Below, piece after piece: positions 1 to 8,517 of a stretch of DNA of 64,000 nt. Origin of the DNA: Roseomonas mucosa ATCC BAA-692 (lineage in GTDB: Bacteria; Pseudomonadota; Alphaproteobacteria; Acetobacterales; Acetobacteraceae); NCBI RefSeq assembly GCF_000622225.1, contig NZ_KK211413.1:55321-119320 (forward strand), given 5' to 3'. Both the position numbers and the translations under genes were made by a program. The notes beneath the pieces were generated by a model. That model had not been told where the DNA came from. It did no database searches and saw only the letters and a program-made list of their open reading frames with translations. Every line of letters begins with the position of its first letter. Within the stretch, counting starts at the first letter, position 1.

Positions 1-95
1 AATAGCCGCCTCGACGAACTCATGCCCTGGTGCTGGACCGCCGACGCAGGCTGACCCTCAGGTCAAACCGCCAAGGGCTTGTTGGCCTCGCTTAC
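1..95 (+). mobile_element. Right end of an IS66-family element (transposase C-terminus plus terminal repeat)
   Basis: Frame 1 reads the last 17 codons of a protein ending in LDELMPWCWTADAG, followed by a TGA at 52-54. An Asp-Glu-Leu-(Leu/Met)-Pro-Trp motif close to the C-terminus is typical of the IS66 TnpC transposase. About 40 bases further, CGCTTAC at 89-95 is the reverse complement of GTAAGCG, the kind of terminus seen in IS66 elements. The element therefore appears to end at about 95, only three bases before the stop codon of the leftward PhyH gene. The rest of the element lies outside the window, so the family call rests on this short tail and the terminal sequence. Confidence 0.6.
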
Positions 96-98
96 CTC

Positions 99-893
99 TC
101 ACACCCGGAACTTGTAGTTCTTACCCGGCTTGCGTTCGACATCCGGCGGAAAGCTCGCCCGCTTGTCCGCGAAGTACCTGCCGCAATGGTCGCCGTCCGA
201 AAGCAGGTTGTAGGTCAGGTACAGGATCCGCCGCGCCGCAGCCGTCATGTTCGGTTCCGAGGCATGGGGAGCATAGCTGTCGAAGAACAACACATCGCCT
301 GGCTCCGTCGGTACCGAAATCAGCTTGAATCGCGCCATCTGCTCGGTGCTCAATGGCTTCCATTCCTCGCCGATCAATCCGGCTAGGCGCGGTGCATCGG
401 TCATCTGCAGACAGCCGTTCTCCTCTGTGGCGCGATCGATGCAGACCAACGCGGTAACGAAGATCGGCGCATAGACCGACCAGCCCGCCTGCTGGTCCTG
501 ATGCGGTTCGAACCCCGCGCCACCCGGCATCTTGAAGTTAATCTTGTCCTTGAAGAGCGTCACCGGCCCGCCCATCAACTGCGCCACGGCCGCTTCCAGA
601 CGGCTGTCGCGGACGAGATCCTTGAACCCCTGGTGGAAGGGGCAGAAGTTCTCGATACGCTGAATCACGCGCTCGCCACTGCGCAACAGGCTGTCCTCGC
701 GATAGACCATGTGGCGCCCCGGAACTTCGGGAGCGGCAACCAGTTCGTTCGTCCAGCGCGAGATCGCCTGCGCTTCCTCCGGGCTGTAGAAGCCGCGTGC
801 CGCGACCCAACCGGTCCGCGCATAATGCGCCACGTCATCCGTGGAGAGGGGGCCTGCCTCCGCCGGAACGGAAAGCCTCAAAGTCTCGTTCAT
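99..893 (-). CDS. PhyH-family Fe(II)/2-oxoglutarate dioxygenase
   Basis: A 264-residue protein of the phytanoyl-CoA dioxygenase family. The iron-binding facial triad is visible as H131-x-D133 (in FEPHQDQQAG) and H210 (in YAPHASEP), with R221 a candidate for 2-oxoglutarate binding. These enzymes hydroxylate their substrate using O2 and 2-oxoglutarate. The gene is translationally coupled (ATGA overlap) to the upstream nucleotidyltransferase and lies next to PEP mutase. By analogy with PhnY-type AEP hydroxylases, the likely substrate is 2-aminoethylphosphonate or an AEP-containing product; that substrate is inferred. The stop codon falls about three bases from an IS66 end, so the C-terminus ending KNYKFRV may lie close to the insertion target. 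Confidence 0.85.
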   Translation of the reverse strand: MNETLRLSVPAEAGPLSTDDVAHYARTGWVAARGFYSPEEAQAISRWTNELVAAPEVPGRHMVYREDSLLRSGERVIQRIENFCPFHQGFKDLVRDSRLEAAVAQLMGGPVTLFKDKINFKMPGGAGFEPHQDQQAGWSVYAPIFVTALVCIDRATEENGCLQMTDAPRLAGLIGEEWKPLSTEQMARFKLISVPTEPGDVLFFDSYAPHASEPNMTAAARRILYLTYNLLSDGDHCGRYFADKRASFPPDVERKPGKNYKFRV

Positions 894-1744
894 GCTGGGC
901 TCGCAACCTGAAGATGTGGGAGGATCACGTTCTCCGCGCGGACAACGTCTTCGGGAAAGTCGATCTCGGTCCAGGACAAGTCACTGATCTCCACGGCCTG
1001 GAAACGCGCCGGTCCGGCCAGGATCAGGTCACGGATCGCCTCCTCGTACTCGACCTGCCTTTCCCCGCGCTGAAGATAGTCCTCACAACGCGCCGCCAGA
1101 AGCCCCGCCATCTCCGGAGAGAAGCGGAAAAAGCCCACGGACTCGCCATGCCAGTCATGCACGCGTTCCGGCTTTTTGCGGAAATCCACGATCAGCCCAT
1201 CGCGGAAACAGATTTTCACCGGCTCGTCCCCCGGCTCGATCTCCCGGTCCACCAGCAGCAGGTTCTCGCCCGGGGCACGCAGCAGACGGCCAAGCATGGC
1301 GGGATCGTAGAGGACATCGCCATCCATCAGCAGCACTGGAACACCCTCACGCAGCGTTTCGGCCTGCACGGACAGCGACACGAGGCTGCCCTGACGGAAA
1401 TCCCGGTTCTCGACAAAGCGCACCCGGTCCTGCCAGCCGAGGCGTGCGACCTCTTCCCGGATCAGATCTGCTTGATAGCCGATGGTGATCGCCACCCGTT
1501 GGATGCCATGCGTCTCCAGCGCCGCCAGATGCCGCGCGAGCAGGGTCAGGCCGCCGAATTCCAGCAGGACCTTGGGCCTGTCATCGGCACCGCCCAGGCG
1601 GCGCCCGACACCTGCGGCCAGGATGATCGCGACAGCAGAACATTGCGGCGCAGCAAGATATGACGACAAATCAAGGTTTCCGTTTCTGGCTTCCGGCCCA
1701 TTGAACGATAAGGATGACAGTTCGATGTAGACAAGACCGGCCAA
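890..1744 (-). CDS. Sugar-phosphate/phosphonate nucleotidyltransferase (MobA-like)
   Basis: An NTP-transferase of 284 codons at most. The canonical signature [12 protein letters not shown]...RPK lies at residues 41-58, and the acidic metal-binding region reads [10 protein letters not shown]. The family transfers a nucleotidyl group from an NTP to a phosphorylated or phosphonylated substrate. The relatives expected here are CTP:phosphonate cytidylyltransferases (PntC) and phosphocholine cytidylyltransferases. No ATG is in frame upstream of the signature: the longest start is TTG at 1744, and a TTG at 1669 would remove about 25 poorly conserved residues. The 3' end overlaps the PhyH gene by four bases, so the two are co-transcribed, divergently from pepM only a few bases away. 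Substrate specificity is inferred from context. Confidence 0.8.
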   Translation of the reverse strand: MAGLVYIELSSLSFNGPEARNGNLDLSSYLAAPQCSAVAIILAAGVGRRLGGADDRPKVLLEFGGLTLLARHLAALETHGIQRVAITIGYQADLIREEVARLGWQDRVRFVENRDFRQGSLVSLSVQAETLREGVPVLLMDGDVLYDPAMLGRLLRAPGENLLLVDREIEPGDEPVKICFRDGLIVDFRKKPERVHDWHGESVGFFRFSPEMAGLLAARCEDYLQRGERQVEYEEAIRDLILAGPARFQAVEISDLSWTEIDFPEDVVRAENVILPHLQVASPA

Positions 1745-1751
1745 CGGTGTC

Positions 1752-3452
1752 TTGGCGCACCTGTCCCGGTTATTGGGGAACCAAGCTTTGAGAAGTGATC
1801 TGGATCAGCTCGCCTCGCCGCGCCCGGACCTGTCGCGGCGAAAGGAGAGCCGCTTTGCGGCCCTGCGCCGGGAAATCACCTCGCCGACCCTTTCCTTCCT
1901 GATGGAGGCCCATGACGGCCTCTCCGCGAAGATCGTCGAGGAGGCCGGCTTCCGCGGCGTCTGGGCCTCCGGACTCACGACCTCCGCCGCACTCGGCCTG
2001 CGCGACAGCAACGAGGCGTCCTGGACCCAGGTGCTCGACGTGCTGGAATACATGGCTGATGCGACGACGCTGCCGATCCTGGTGGACGGCGACACGGGCC
2101 ATGGCAACTTCAACAATGTCCGCCGCTTCGTGCGCAAGCTCTGCGAGCGCGGCATTGCCGGCGTGTGCATCGAGGACAAGCTCTTCCCGAAGACCAACTC
2201 GTTCATCGGGGAGGCGCAGCCGCTCGCCGACATCGACGAGTTCTGCGGCCGCATCAAGGCGGGCAAGGACAGCCAGACGGATGACGACTTCGTCCTCGTC
2301 GCGCGTGTCGAAGCGCTGATCTCCGGCCATAGCATGGAGGAGGCGCTGCACCGGGCCGAGCGCTATCACGCGGCCGGGGCCGATGCGATCCTGATCCATT
2401 CCAAGAAGGCGAAGGCCGACGAGATCTTCACCTTCGCGGAACGCTGGGGCAACCGCTGCCCGCTCGTGATCGTGCCGACCATGTACTATGCGACGCCGAC
2501 GGACCTGTTCCGCCAGGCTGGCATCTCCACCATCATCTGGGCCAACCACCTGCTGCGCGCCTCGATCACGGCGATGCGCGAGACGGCGGCACGCATCCAC
2601 GAGGATGAGTCGCTGATGCGCGTCGAGGGCAGCGTTGCCTCGGTGAAGGACATCTTCCGCCTCGCCGGCAATGCCGAGCTGGAGGAGGCCGAGAAGCGCT
2701 ACCTCCCGTCCCGGGCCGCGGCGGGCGCGGTGGTGCTGGCCGCCTCGGGCGGCGAACTCGGTGGCCTCACCGCGGACCAGCCGAAATGCATGGTCGATGT
2801 GCGCGGCCAGTCGCTGTTGCAACGCCTGGTAGGCACGCTGCGCGAGAGCGGCGTCCGCGACGTATCGGTGGTGCGTGGATACCGCAAGGAAGCGGTCGTG
2901 ATGTCCGGCGTGCAGATGATCGACAATGATCGCTACGCCGAAACGGGAGAAACCTGGTCGCTGGCCCAGGCGCGCGAGGCGCTCCAGGGCGAGACGGTGA
3001 TCGCCTATGGCGACGTGCTGTTCCGCCGCTACATCCTGGACAGCCTGCTCTCCTCCTCCGCCGACATCGTCGTGGCGGTGGATGCGCTGGACAAGACGCA
3101 GGACGGCACCCGCCCGAACAAGCGCGACGGCGTGGTGGCCGACAAGCGCTTCTCCGGCGACTATCTCGACGACGCGCCGGCGCATCTCGTCTCCATGACG
3201 CATGGCGGCTCGGCTTCCGAGGAAAGCTGTGGCGAATGGATCGGCCTCGCCCGCTTCAGCGCCCGTGGCGCCCAATGGCTGCGGGAGGAACTCGACGCCA
3301 TGGCGGCCGAGGGTCTATTGGAGGGCGGTGACATGCCGCTGTTGCTGACGCGCCTCGCCGCGAAGCATCCGGTGCGGGTGAAGTACTTCACCGGCCACTG
3401 GCTCGACGTGGACACGCTGACCGACCTCGCCGAGGCCCGAAACTTCACCTGA
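1752..3452 (+). CDS. pepM: Phosphoenolpyruvate mutase fused to a PntC-like nucleotidyltransferase
   Basis: Residues about 46-310 are PEP mutase, which converts PEP to phosphonopyruvate, the committed step of C-P bond formation. The diagnostic [10 protein letters not shown] motif is at 141-150 and the metal-binding VDGDTGHG at 111-118. Residues about 325-566 are an NTP-transferase domain of the PntC type (CTP:phosphonate cytidylyltransferase). Its signature reads [17 protein letters not shown] (329-345), which lacks the usual Gly and Arg of LAAGxGxR; see findings. Only TTG starts (1752, 1773, 1788) precede the conserved core and the first in-frame ATG is codon 51, too late, so the exact start is uncertain. 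The phosphonopyruvate decarboxylase gene starts four bases downstream. Confidence 0.93.
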   Translation: MAHLSRLLGNQALRSDLDQLASPRPDLSRRKESRFAALRREITSPTLSFLMEAHDGLSAKIVEEAGFRGVWASGLTTSAALGLRDSNEASWTQVLDVLEYMADATTLPILVDGDTGHGNFNNVRRFVRKLCERGIAGVCIEDKLFPKTNSFIGEAQPLADIDEFCGRIKAGKDSQTDDDFVLVARVEALISGHSMEEALHRAERYHAAGADAILIHSKKAKADEIFTFAERWGNRCPLVIVPTMYYATPTDLFRQAGISTIIWANHLLRASITAMRETAARIHEDESLMRVEGSVASVKDIFRLAGNAELEEAEKRYLPSRAAAGAVVLAASGGELGGLTADQPKCMVDVRGQSLLQRLVGTLRESGVRDVSVVRGYRKEAVVMSGVQMIDNDRYAETGETWSLAQAREALQGETVIAYGDVLFRRYILDSLLSSSADIVVAVDALDKTQDGTRPNKRDGVVADKRFSGDYLDDAPAHLVSMTHGGSASEESCGEWIGLARFSARGAQWLREELDAMAAEGLLEGGDMPLLLTRLAAKHPVRVKYFTGHWLDVDTLTDLAEARNFT

Positions 3453-3456
3453 GACC

Positions 3457-4617
3457 ATGATCACAGCATCGGAGTTCCTCCACGAAGCCGGCAAAGCCGG
3501 CTTCGACTTCTATACGGGCGTGCCCTGTTCCTTCCTGACCCCGCTGATCAACGGCGTGCTGTCCGCGCCGGGCCTCGCCTATGTTGGCGCGGCCAGCGAG
3601 GGGGAGGCCGTGGCCATCGCCGCCGGTGCCTGGCTGGCGGGACGGCGGACGGTGGTGATGTGCCAGAACTCGGGTCTGGGGAACGCGGTGAACCCGCTGA
3701 CCTCGCTGAACCATCCCTTCCGCATCCCGACCCTCTTCGTCACCACCTGGCGTGGGGAACCGGGCATCCCGGACGAGCCGCAGCACGAGCTGATGGGCCA
3801 GATCACCCAGGACCTGATCGCCCTGATGCGGCTGGAACAGGCGCCTTTCCCGGGCGGGCCCGTCGCCCTGGCGCTGGCCCTGGCGCAGGCGGCCGCGCGA
3901 ATGGAGGCGACCGGGCTCCCCTATGCCTTCGTCATGCGCAAGGGCGATGTCACCGACAGCCCGCTGGACCAGGCGCCCCGGCCCCTGCCGCCGCCGGGCC
4001 GGCGCACCGACCATCCGGGTGAGGGCGGGCGCCCCGCGCGCGCTGCCGTGCTGGAGCGCTTCCTCGCCATCGTGCCGGAGGAGGCGGCGGTGGTCGCCAC
4101 CACCGGCAAATGTGGACGAGAGCTCTTCACCCTCGCGGACCGGGAACAGCACCTCTATCAGGTCGGCTCCATGGGCGGGGCCAGCGGCATGGGGCTGGGC
4201 ATCGCCCTGAACAGCCCGCGCCCCGTGGTGGTGCTGGATGGCGACGGCGCGGCGCTGATGAAGCTCGGCAGCCTCGCCACGATCGGCGCCCACGCGCCGG
4301 AGCGGCTGATCCACGTCATCCTCGACAACGGCGTTCACGACTCGACCGGCGGGCAGGCGACGGTCTCCGCCTCGGTGGACTTCGCCGGCGTCGCGCTGGC
4401 CTGCGGCTATCGCAGCGCCGCCGTCTGTGCCTCGCTGAATGGGTTCGAGGCCGCCTTCCGCGAGGCCCTGGCCACGCGCGGCCCGGCGCTGATCCATGCC
4501 AGGATCGCGCCCGGCTCCATGGAGAAGCTGGGCCGGCCCACGGTCAGGCCGCCGGAGGTGGCGCGGCGCTTCCGCGCCTTCCTCGCCCGCCCGCCCGCGG
4601 GGGCACCTGCCGCGTGA
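3457..4617 (+). CDS. ppd: Phosphonopyruvate decarboxylase
   Basis: A 386-residue thiamine-diphosphate enzyme that decarboxylates phosphonopyruvate to phosphonoacetaldehyde, pulling the unfavourable PEP mutase equilibrium forward. The N-terminal pyrimidine-binding part contains GVPCSFLTPLIN and the catalytic Glu region GAASEGEAVAIAAG. The C-terminal part has the TPP/Mg motif starting DGDGAALMKLGSL at 261 and ending LDNGVHDSTGGQ at about 300. Length and motifs match the AepY/Ppd family. The ATG lies four bases after the pepM stop, and the stop codon overlaps the GTG of the following membrane-protein gene, so pepM-ppd-membrane protein-phnW form one operon. The mid-region (about 170-195) is a Pro/Arg-rich linker. 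Confidence 0.93.
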   Translation: MITASEFLHEAGKAGFDFYTGVPCSFLTPLINGVLSAPGLAYVGAASEGEAVAIAAGAWLAGRRTVVMCQNSGLGNAVNPLTSLNHPFRIPTLFVTTWRGEPGIPDEPQHELMGQITQDLIALMRLEQAPFPGGPVALALALAQAAARMEATGLPYAFVMRKGDVTDSPLDQAPRPLPPPGRRTDHPGEGGRPARAAVLERFLAIVPEEAAVVATTGKCGRELFTLADREQHLYQVGSMGGASGMGLGIALNSPRPVVVLDGDGAALMKLGSLATIGAHAPERLIHVILDNGVHDSTGGQATVSASVDFAGVALACGYRSAAVCASLNGFEAAFREALATRGPALIHARIAPGSMEKLGRPTVRPPEVARRFRAFLARPPAGAPAA

Positions 4618-5627
4618 TCTGGTCCACCGCCCTCAGCCTCGTCATCGGCCTCGCCGCCTTCCTGACCCTGATCCTCACCAGCGACCCGGCCCAGATCCTG
4701 GCGCTGCTGCTCCAGACGGGCTGGGGCCTGCTGCTGGTGGCGGCGCTGCACGTGCCGCAGATCTTCTGCTCCGCCCTGGGCTGGCAGCCGCTGATCGAGG
4801 ACACGCGCAGGCCGGGGCTGCTCACCCTCACCAAGCTGCGCTGGGTGCGGGAATCCGCCAATGCCATGCTGCCCTTCGTGCAGGTGGCGGGCGAGCTGGC
4901 GCGGGCGCAGCTCCTGCTCCGCCGGGGCGTCGGGCGCATCCGGGTGGTGGCCAGCATCGCCGTGGACCTTGCCACGGAGATGGCCTCGCAGATCGTCTTC
5001 TCGCTGATGGGCGTGGCCGTGCTGCTGCTGATCCCGCATGAGGGCGGCGATACGGTAACGCATTGGTTGATCGCGGCCACGCTGCTGGGCGGCGGCCTGA
5101 CTGTCGCCTTCATGCTGGCGCAGCGTTTCGGCCTGTTCCGGCTGGTGGAGAAGCTGCTGCCGCGCTTCGCCGCCCGGGCCGGCTGGGCCTCGCTCGGCGA
5201 CATGACCGGGCTGAACGAGGCGGTGCTGCGCCTCTACCGCCAGCCCTCCCATCTCTGGCGCAGCGGTGCGGGGCATCTGGCCTCCTGGCTGATCGGCGTG
5301 GTGGAGACCTGGGCGGCCATGTGGCTGCTGGGCATCGAGGCCAGCTTTGCCGAGGCCATGGTGATCGAGAGCCTGGCCCAGGCGGTCCGCAGCGCCGGCT
5401 TCTTCATCCCCGGCGCGCTGGGGGTGCAGGAGGGCGGCTATGTCCTGCTCTGCGGCCTCTTCGGCATCCCGGCCGATCAGGCGCTCGCCCTGGCGCTGGT
5501 CCGCCGCTTGCGCGACATCGCCCTGGGCCTGCCGGGGCTGGTCGCCTGGCGCCTGGACGCCTCCGGGCCGCACCTCGGCAAACCCGCTCTGGTGGGCATG
5601 GCGAAACCGGGAATGGGGAAGCACTGA
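4614..5627 (+). CDS. HpnL-like flippase-domain membrane protein (LPG synthase TM family)
   Basis: A 337-residue protein with about seven or eight hydrophobic spans, of the lysylphosphatidylglycerol-synthase transmembrane (flippase-like) family. The conserved family segments are visible: ESANAMLPFVQVAGE near residue 80, VAVDLATEMASQ-like sequence near 120, and GFFIPGALGVQEGGY near residue 260. The version found in hopanoid clusters is called HpnL. The start is GTG at 4614, overlapping the ppd stop (GTGA); reading further upstream only follows the ppd gene in another frame. Its place between ppd and phnW suggests it moves or helps assemble a phosphonolipid or hopanoid lipid in the inner membrane. 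The family is clear; the substrate is inferred. Confidence 0.8.
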   Translation: MIWSTALSLVIGLAAFLTLILTSDPAQILALLLQTGWGLLLVAALHVPQIFCSALGWQPLIEDTRRPGLLTLTKLRWVRESANAMLPFVQVAGELARAQLLLRRGVGRIRVVASIAVDLATEMASQIVFSLMGVAVLLLIPHEGGDTVTHWLIAATLLGGGLTVAFMLAQRFGLFRLVEKLLPRFAARAGWASLGDMTGLNEAVLRLYRQPSHLWRSGAGHLASWLIGVVETWAAMWLLGIEASFAEAMVIESLAQAVRSAGFFIPGALGVQEGGYVLLCGLFGIPADQALALALVRRLRDIALGLPGLVAWRLDASGPHLGKPALVGMAKPGMGKH

Positions 5628-5628
5628 C

Positions 5629-6714
5629 ATGGCACCGGAACCGATCCTCCTGACTCCGGGGCCCCTGACCACGCAGCTCAGGACGCGGCAGGCCATGCTG
5701 CGCGACTGGGGCTCGCGCGATCCGGGCTTCATCGCCCTGACGGCGGAGCTGCGGCAGCGGCTGCTGGATGTCGCGAAGGGGCAGGGGAGCCATGCCGCGG
5801 TGCCCCTCCAGGGCTCCGGCACCTTCATCGTCGAGGCTGCGATCGCCACGCTGATCGCGCCGGGGGACAAGCTGCTGGTCCTCTGCAACGGCGCCTATGG
5901 CGAACGCATGGTGACCATCGCCCGTCGCATGGGGCGGCAGGTGGAGGCGCTGAGCTGGCCGGAGGACCGGGTGGTGGAGCCCGCCCGCGTCGCCGAGGCG
6001 CTGCGGGGCGATCCCGCCGTCACCCATGTCGCCCTGGTCCATTGCGAGACCACCACCGGCATCCTGAACCCCCTGCCGGAGATCGCCGCCGCCGTAGCGG
6101 GGGCAGGGCGGCACCTGCTGCTGGACGCGATGAGCAGCTTCGGCGCCCTGCCGGTCGACCTCGCCACCCAGCCCGTAGCGGCGGTGCTGGCTTCCTCGAA
6201 CAAATGCCTGGAGGGCGTGCCGGGGATCGGCTTCGCCCTGGTGCGTGAGGAAATGCTGGCGGCGCGTAAGGGCAACAGCCCCTCGGTCAGCCTGGACCTG
6301 GAGGCGCAGTGGCGCGGCTTCGAGAGCAATGGCCAGTGGCGTTTCACCCCGCCGGTGCAGGTGGTGGCGGCGCTGGTCGAGGCGCTGCGGCTGCTGGAGG
6401 CCGAGGGCGGGCCGGAGGCGCGCCGGGCTCGCTACGCGAACAACCTGCGGGTGCTGCTGGCCGGGATGCGCCGCATGGGCTTCGACCTCTACCTCGACGA
6501 GGCGGTGCAGGCGCCCATCATCGCCACCTTCCGCTCGCCGGAGGGCTTCGGTTTCCGGCGCTTCTACGACGCGCTGGCGGAACGGGGATTCCTGATCTAC
6601 CCGGGCAAGCTGACCCAGGCGGAGAGCTTCCGCATCGGCTGCATCGGCGCGCTGGGGCAGGGGGATTTCGAGCGGCTCCTCGCCGCCGTGGAGGAGGTCC
6701 GGGCCTCTGCCTAG
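5629..6714 (+). CDS. phnW: 2-aminoethylphosphonate--pyruvate transaminase
   Basis: A 361-residue PLP-dependent class-V aminotransferase. It starts MAPEPILLTPGPLTT, as PhnW proteins do, and carries the PLP lysine K192 in ASSNKCLEG and the cofactor-contacting LLDAMSSFGA. PhnW interconverts phosphonoacetaldehyde plus alanine with AEP plus pyruvate. In degradation clusters it consumes AEP, but behind pepM and ppd it is expected to make AEP. The ATG lies just after the stop of the membrane-protein gene (TGACATG). It ends the rightward phosphonate operon; the next gene converges on it from the other strand 37 bases away. Confidence 0.92.
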   Translation: MAPEPILLTPGPLTTQLRTRQAMLRDWGSRDPGFIALTAELRQRLLDVAKGQGSHAAVPLQGSGTFIVEAAIATLIAPGDKLLVLCNGAYGERMVTIARRMGRQVEALSWPEDRVVEPARVAEALRGDPAVTHVALVHCETTTGILNPLPEIAAAVAGAGRHLLLDAMSSFGALPVDLATQPVAAVLASSNKCLEGVPGIGFALVREEMLAARKGNSPSVSLDLEAQWRGFESNGQWRFTPPVQVVAALVEALRLLEAEGGPEARRARYANNLRVLLAGMRRMGFDLYLDEAVQAPIIATFRSPEGFGFRRFYDALAERGFLIYPGKLTQAESFRIGCIGALGQGDFERLLAAVEEVRASA

Positions 6715-6751
6715 CCGGAAAACGGGTGCGGAGACCGCCCGGGCGCGGAGG

Positions 6752-7345
6752 TCAGGAAGCGATCCGGTCCCGTCGCCGCCCCGTCAGGCCCAGCCAGAGC
6801 GCGGCCAGCGGCGTGATGACCGCGGCGGCCCAGAGCATCGGCTCGGACAGGCCGAGCCAGACCAGCACGGGTACGAAGACCATGGCATCGTCGGGATCGA
6901 CGGTCAGGCCCGGGGCGATCTGATAGCCGCGCAGCTCGCCCAGCTTCAGCACGTTGAGCTGCCAGAACAGCGCCCCGATGCCGAGGCCGGCCACCACGCC
7001 CAGCAGTGGCCCGGTGAGATCCAGGATGGGCATCAGCCCCACGCCGATGCCGATGAAGGCGATGATGCCCGACGAGCAGTCGCTGATCAGGTCATAGCGG
7101 TGGCCGCCCGCGCTGAACTGCCGGGTCTGCCGCGCCAACTCGCCATCCGCCCGGTCGAGCAGCATGGAGAACAGGAAGATCCCGCCGCCGATGGCGGGCC
7201 AGGGCGCGGGGCCGGCGAAGGCCAGGGCGGCGGCGATGCCGCCCAGCAGGCGCAGCGTGGTGATCTGGTTGGGGGTCACGCCGGTCAGCGCGACTCGCCG
7301 TACTGCCGGCCGGACGATGCGGTGGATGATGGTGTCGTGGCTCAC
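6752..7345 (-). CDS. CDP-alcohol phosphatidyltransferase, candidate phosphonolipid synthase
   Basis: A 197-residue membrane enzyme with the complete CDP-alcohol phosphotransferase signature: D64-x2-D67-G68-x2-A71-R72-x8-G81-x3-D85-x3-D89. The Asp residues bind the metal and activate the acceptor. About five or six hydrophobic segments follow, as in the family. These enzymes move a phospho-alcohol from a CDP donor to a lipid or polyol acceptor. Next to pepM-pntC, ppd and phnW, the likely reaction is transfer of AEP from CMP-AEP to diacylglycerol, giving an AEP phosphonolipid; this is inference from neighbourhood. It follows the ferritin-like gene at 10 bases and is probably co-transcribed with it. 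Confidence 0.85.
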   Translation of the reverse strand: MSHDTIIHRIVRPAVRRVALTGVTPNQITTLRLLGGIAAALAFAGPAPWPAIGGGIFLFSMLLDRADGELARQTRQFSAGGHRYDLISDCSSGIIAFIGIGVGLMPILDLTGPLLGVVAGLGIGALFWQLNVLKLGELRGYQIAPGLTVDPDDAMVFVPVLVWLGLSEPMLWAAAVITPLAALWLGLTGRRRDRIAS

Positions 7346-7355
7346 GGGGAGGGTC

Positions 7356-8342
7356 TCAGGCGGCCTGAGCCGCTTCCTTTTGCTTCGGGCCGCGCATGAA
7401 GCGGCGCGCGATCCGGATGACGAAGGGAACCGTCGTTGGCCGCAGCAGGCGGGGATCGTAGCCGCCCAGCCGCCGGTCGTTCTCGGCGAGGCAGATGTCG
7501 ATCAGCTCCGCCGCGCTCATGCTGACGCCGATGGACTGGGAATTGGCGGTGAAGTTCGTGTCCTTGGAGGCGCCGCTCATGTCGCGGGCCATCACCAGCC
7601 GGTCCCAGACCAGCACCGCCCAGACGGCGGCGGTCTTGGCCAGGAAGTACGGCTTGCGCCACCAGGGCTGCTGCCTGCGCTTCCAGGCCGCCCAATTGGC
7701 GAAGAAGAGGATGTGCCGGCTCTCCTCCTGGATCACCGGCTCGAAGGTCTCCACCAGGTCGGGCGGGAAGAAGCCGGAGCGGCGCGCGGCCTCGAACAGG
7801 CCGAAGGCGAAGAAGCTGTCGATGCACTCGCTGTAGCCCGTGCGCATCCAGCCCCATTCGGTGTCCTTGAAGCCGGTATATTCCGGCTCCGGCTCCAGCA
7901 CCACGCCATAGGCCTCGACGAGGTTGGACAGCACCACCTTGTGGCGCGCCTCCTCGTTGCCATCCATGACCATCGCCTCCTTGAGCAGCGGGTCCTCGAT
8001 GGCGGCGGCGTAGTCGAGCACGCGCAGCGAGGCGCGTCCCTCCGTCTGCACGGCGATGTCCCAGATCGGCAGGCCGGTGAGGCGGGCATGCGCCTCCGGG
8101 TCCAGCTTCGGCCAGTCCAGCACGCGCGGCTTGTAGGGGTTGTGCGTCTCCAGCAGCATCCGCGCGAACATGATCATGTGGTCGTGGCTGCCGATGCGGA
8201 TGCGGCCGGGCTTGCCGAAGGTCCAGTACCGGGCCGTCCGGTCGGCCGCGGCCACGATCATGCTGTTGAGCGGGACGTCCCATTCGGCCGGATGCTCGGC
8301 ATTGCCGTCGAACGCTCCGGGCGGCACGGGTCTTGACGACAT
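7356..8342 (-). CDS. Ferritin-like diiron protein of unknown function
   Basis: A 328-residue protein. Two copies of the diiron E-E-x-R-H motif are visible, EEARH at 130-134 and EESRH at 206-210, with E101 and E172 available as the first Glu of each half-site. This is the pattern of a four-helix ferritin-like carboxylate-bridged diiron protein. A Trp/Arg-rich segment (AWKRRQQPWWRKPYF) may sit at the membrane surface. The ATG at 8342 is preferred over a GTG nine bases upstream. It precedes the CDP-alcohol phosphatidyltransferase by 10 bases and faces hpnN divergently. An oxidative modification of a lipid or phosphonate head group is possible, but nothing in the sequence fixes the substrate. Confidence 0.65.
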   Translation of the reverse strand: MSSRPVPPGAFDGNAEHPAEWDVPLNSMIVAAADRTARYWTFGKPGRIRIGSHDHMIMFARMLLETHNPYKPRVLDWPKLDPEAHARLTGLPIWDIAVQTEGRASLRVLDYAAAIEDPLLKEAMVMDGNEEARHKVVLSNLVEAYGVVLEPEPEYTGFKDTEWGWMRTGYSECIDSFFAFGLFEAARRSGFFPPDLVETFEPVIQEESRHILFFANWAAWKRRQQPWWRKPYFLAKTAAVWAVLVWDRLVMARDMSGASKDTNFTANSQSIGVSMSAAELIDICLAENDRRLGGYDPRLLRPTTVPFVIRIARRFMRGPKQKEAAQAA

Positions 8343-8517
8343 GGGCAACACCGATGATAGCGCCGGGCAACCCCCGACCGGCTTCCTTGCTTAGCCACCG
8401 CCCGGCCGGGATGCAATGTCACGACGCCGCCATCCCCGGGCGCTGCCCCACCCGCCGCGCCAGGATCGGACGGCCGCCACCGGCTCTCGCGGGCCATGCC
8501 AGAGGATGCCGGACTGC

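Noticed and set aside
503-520. GGTTCGAACCCCGC, a tRNA T-loop-like sequence
   Set aside because: It is within the PhyH gene and no cloverleaf is possible nearby.
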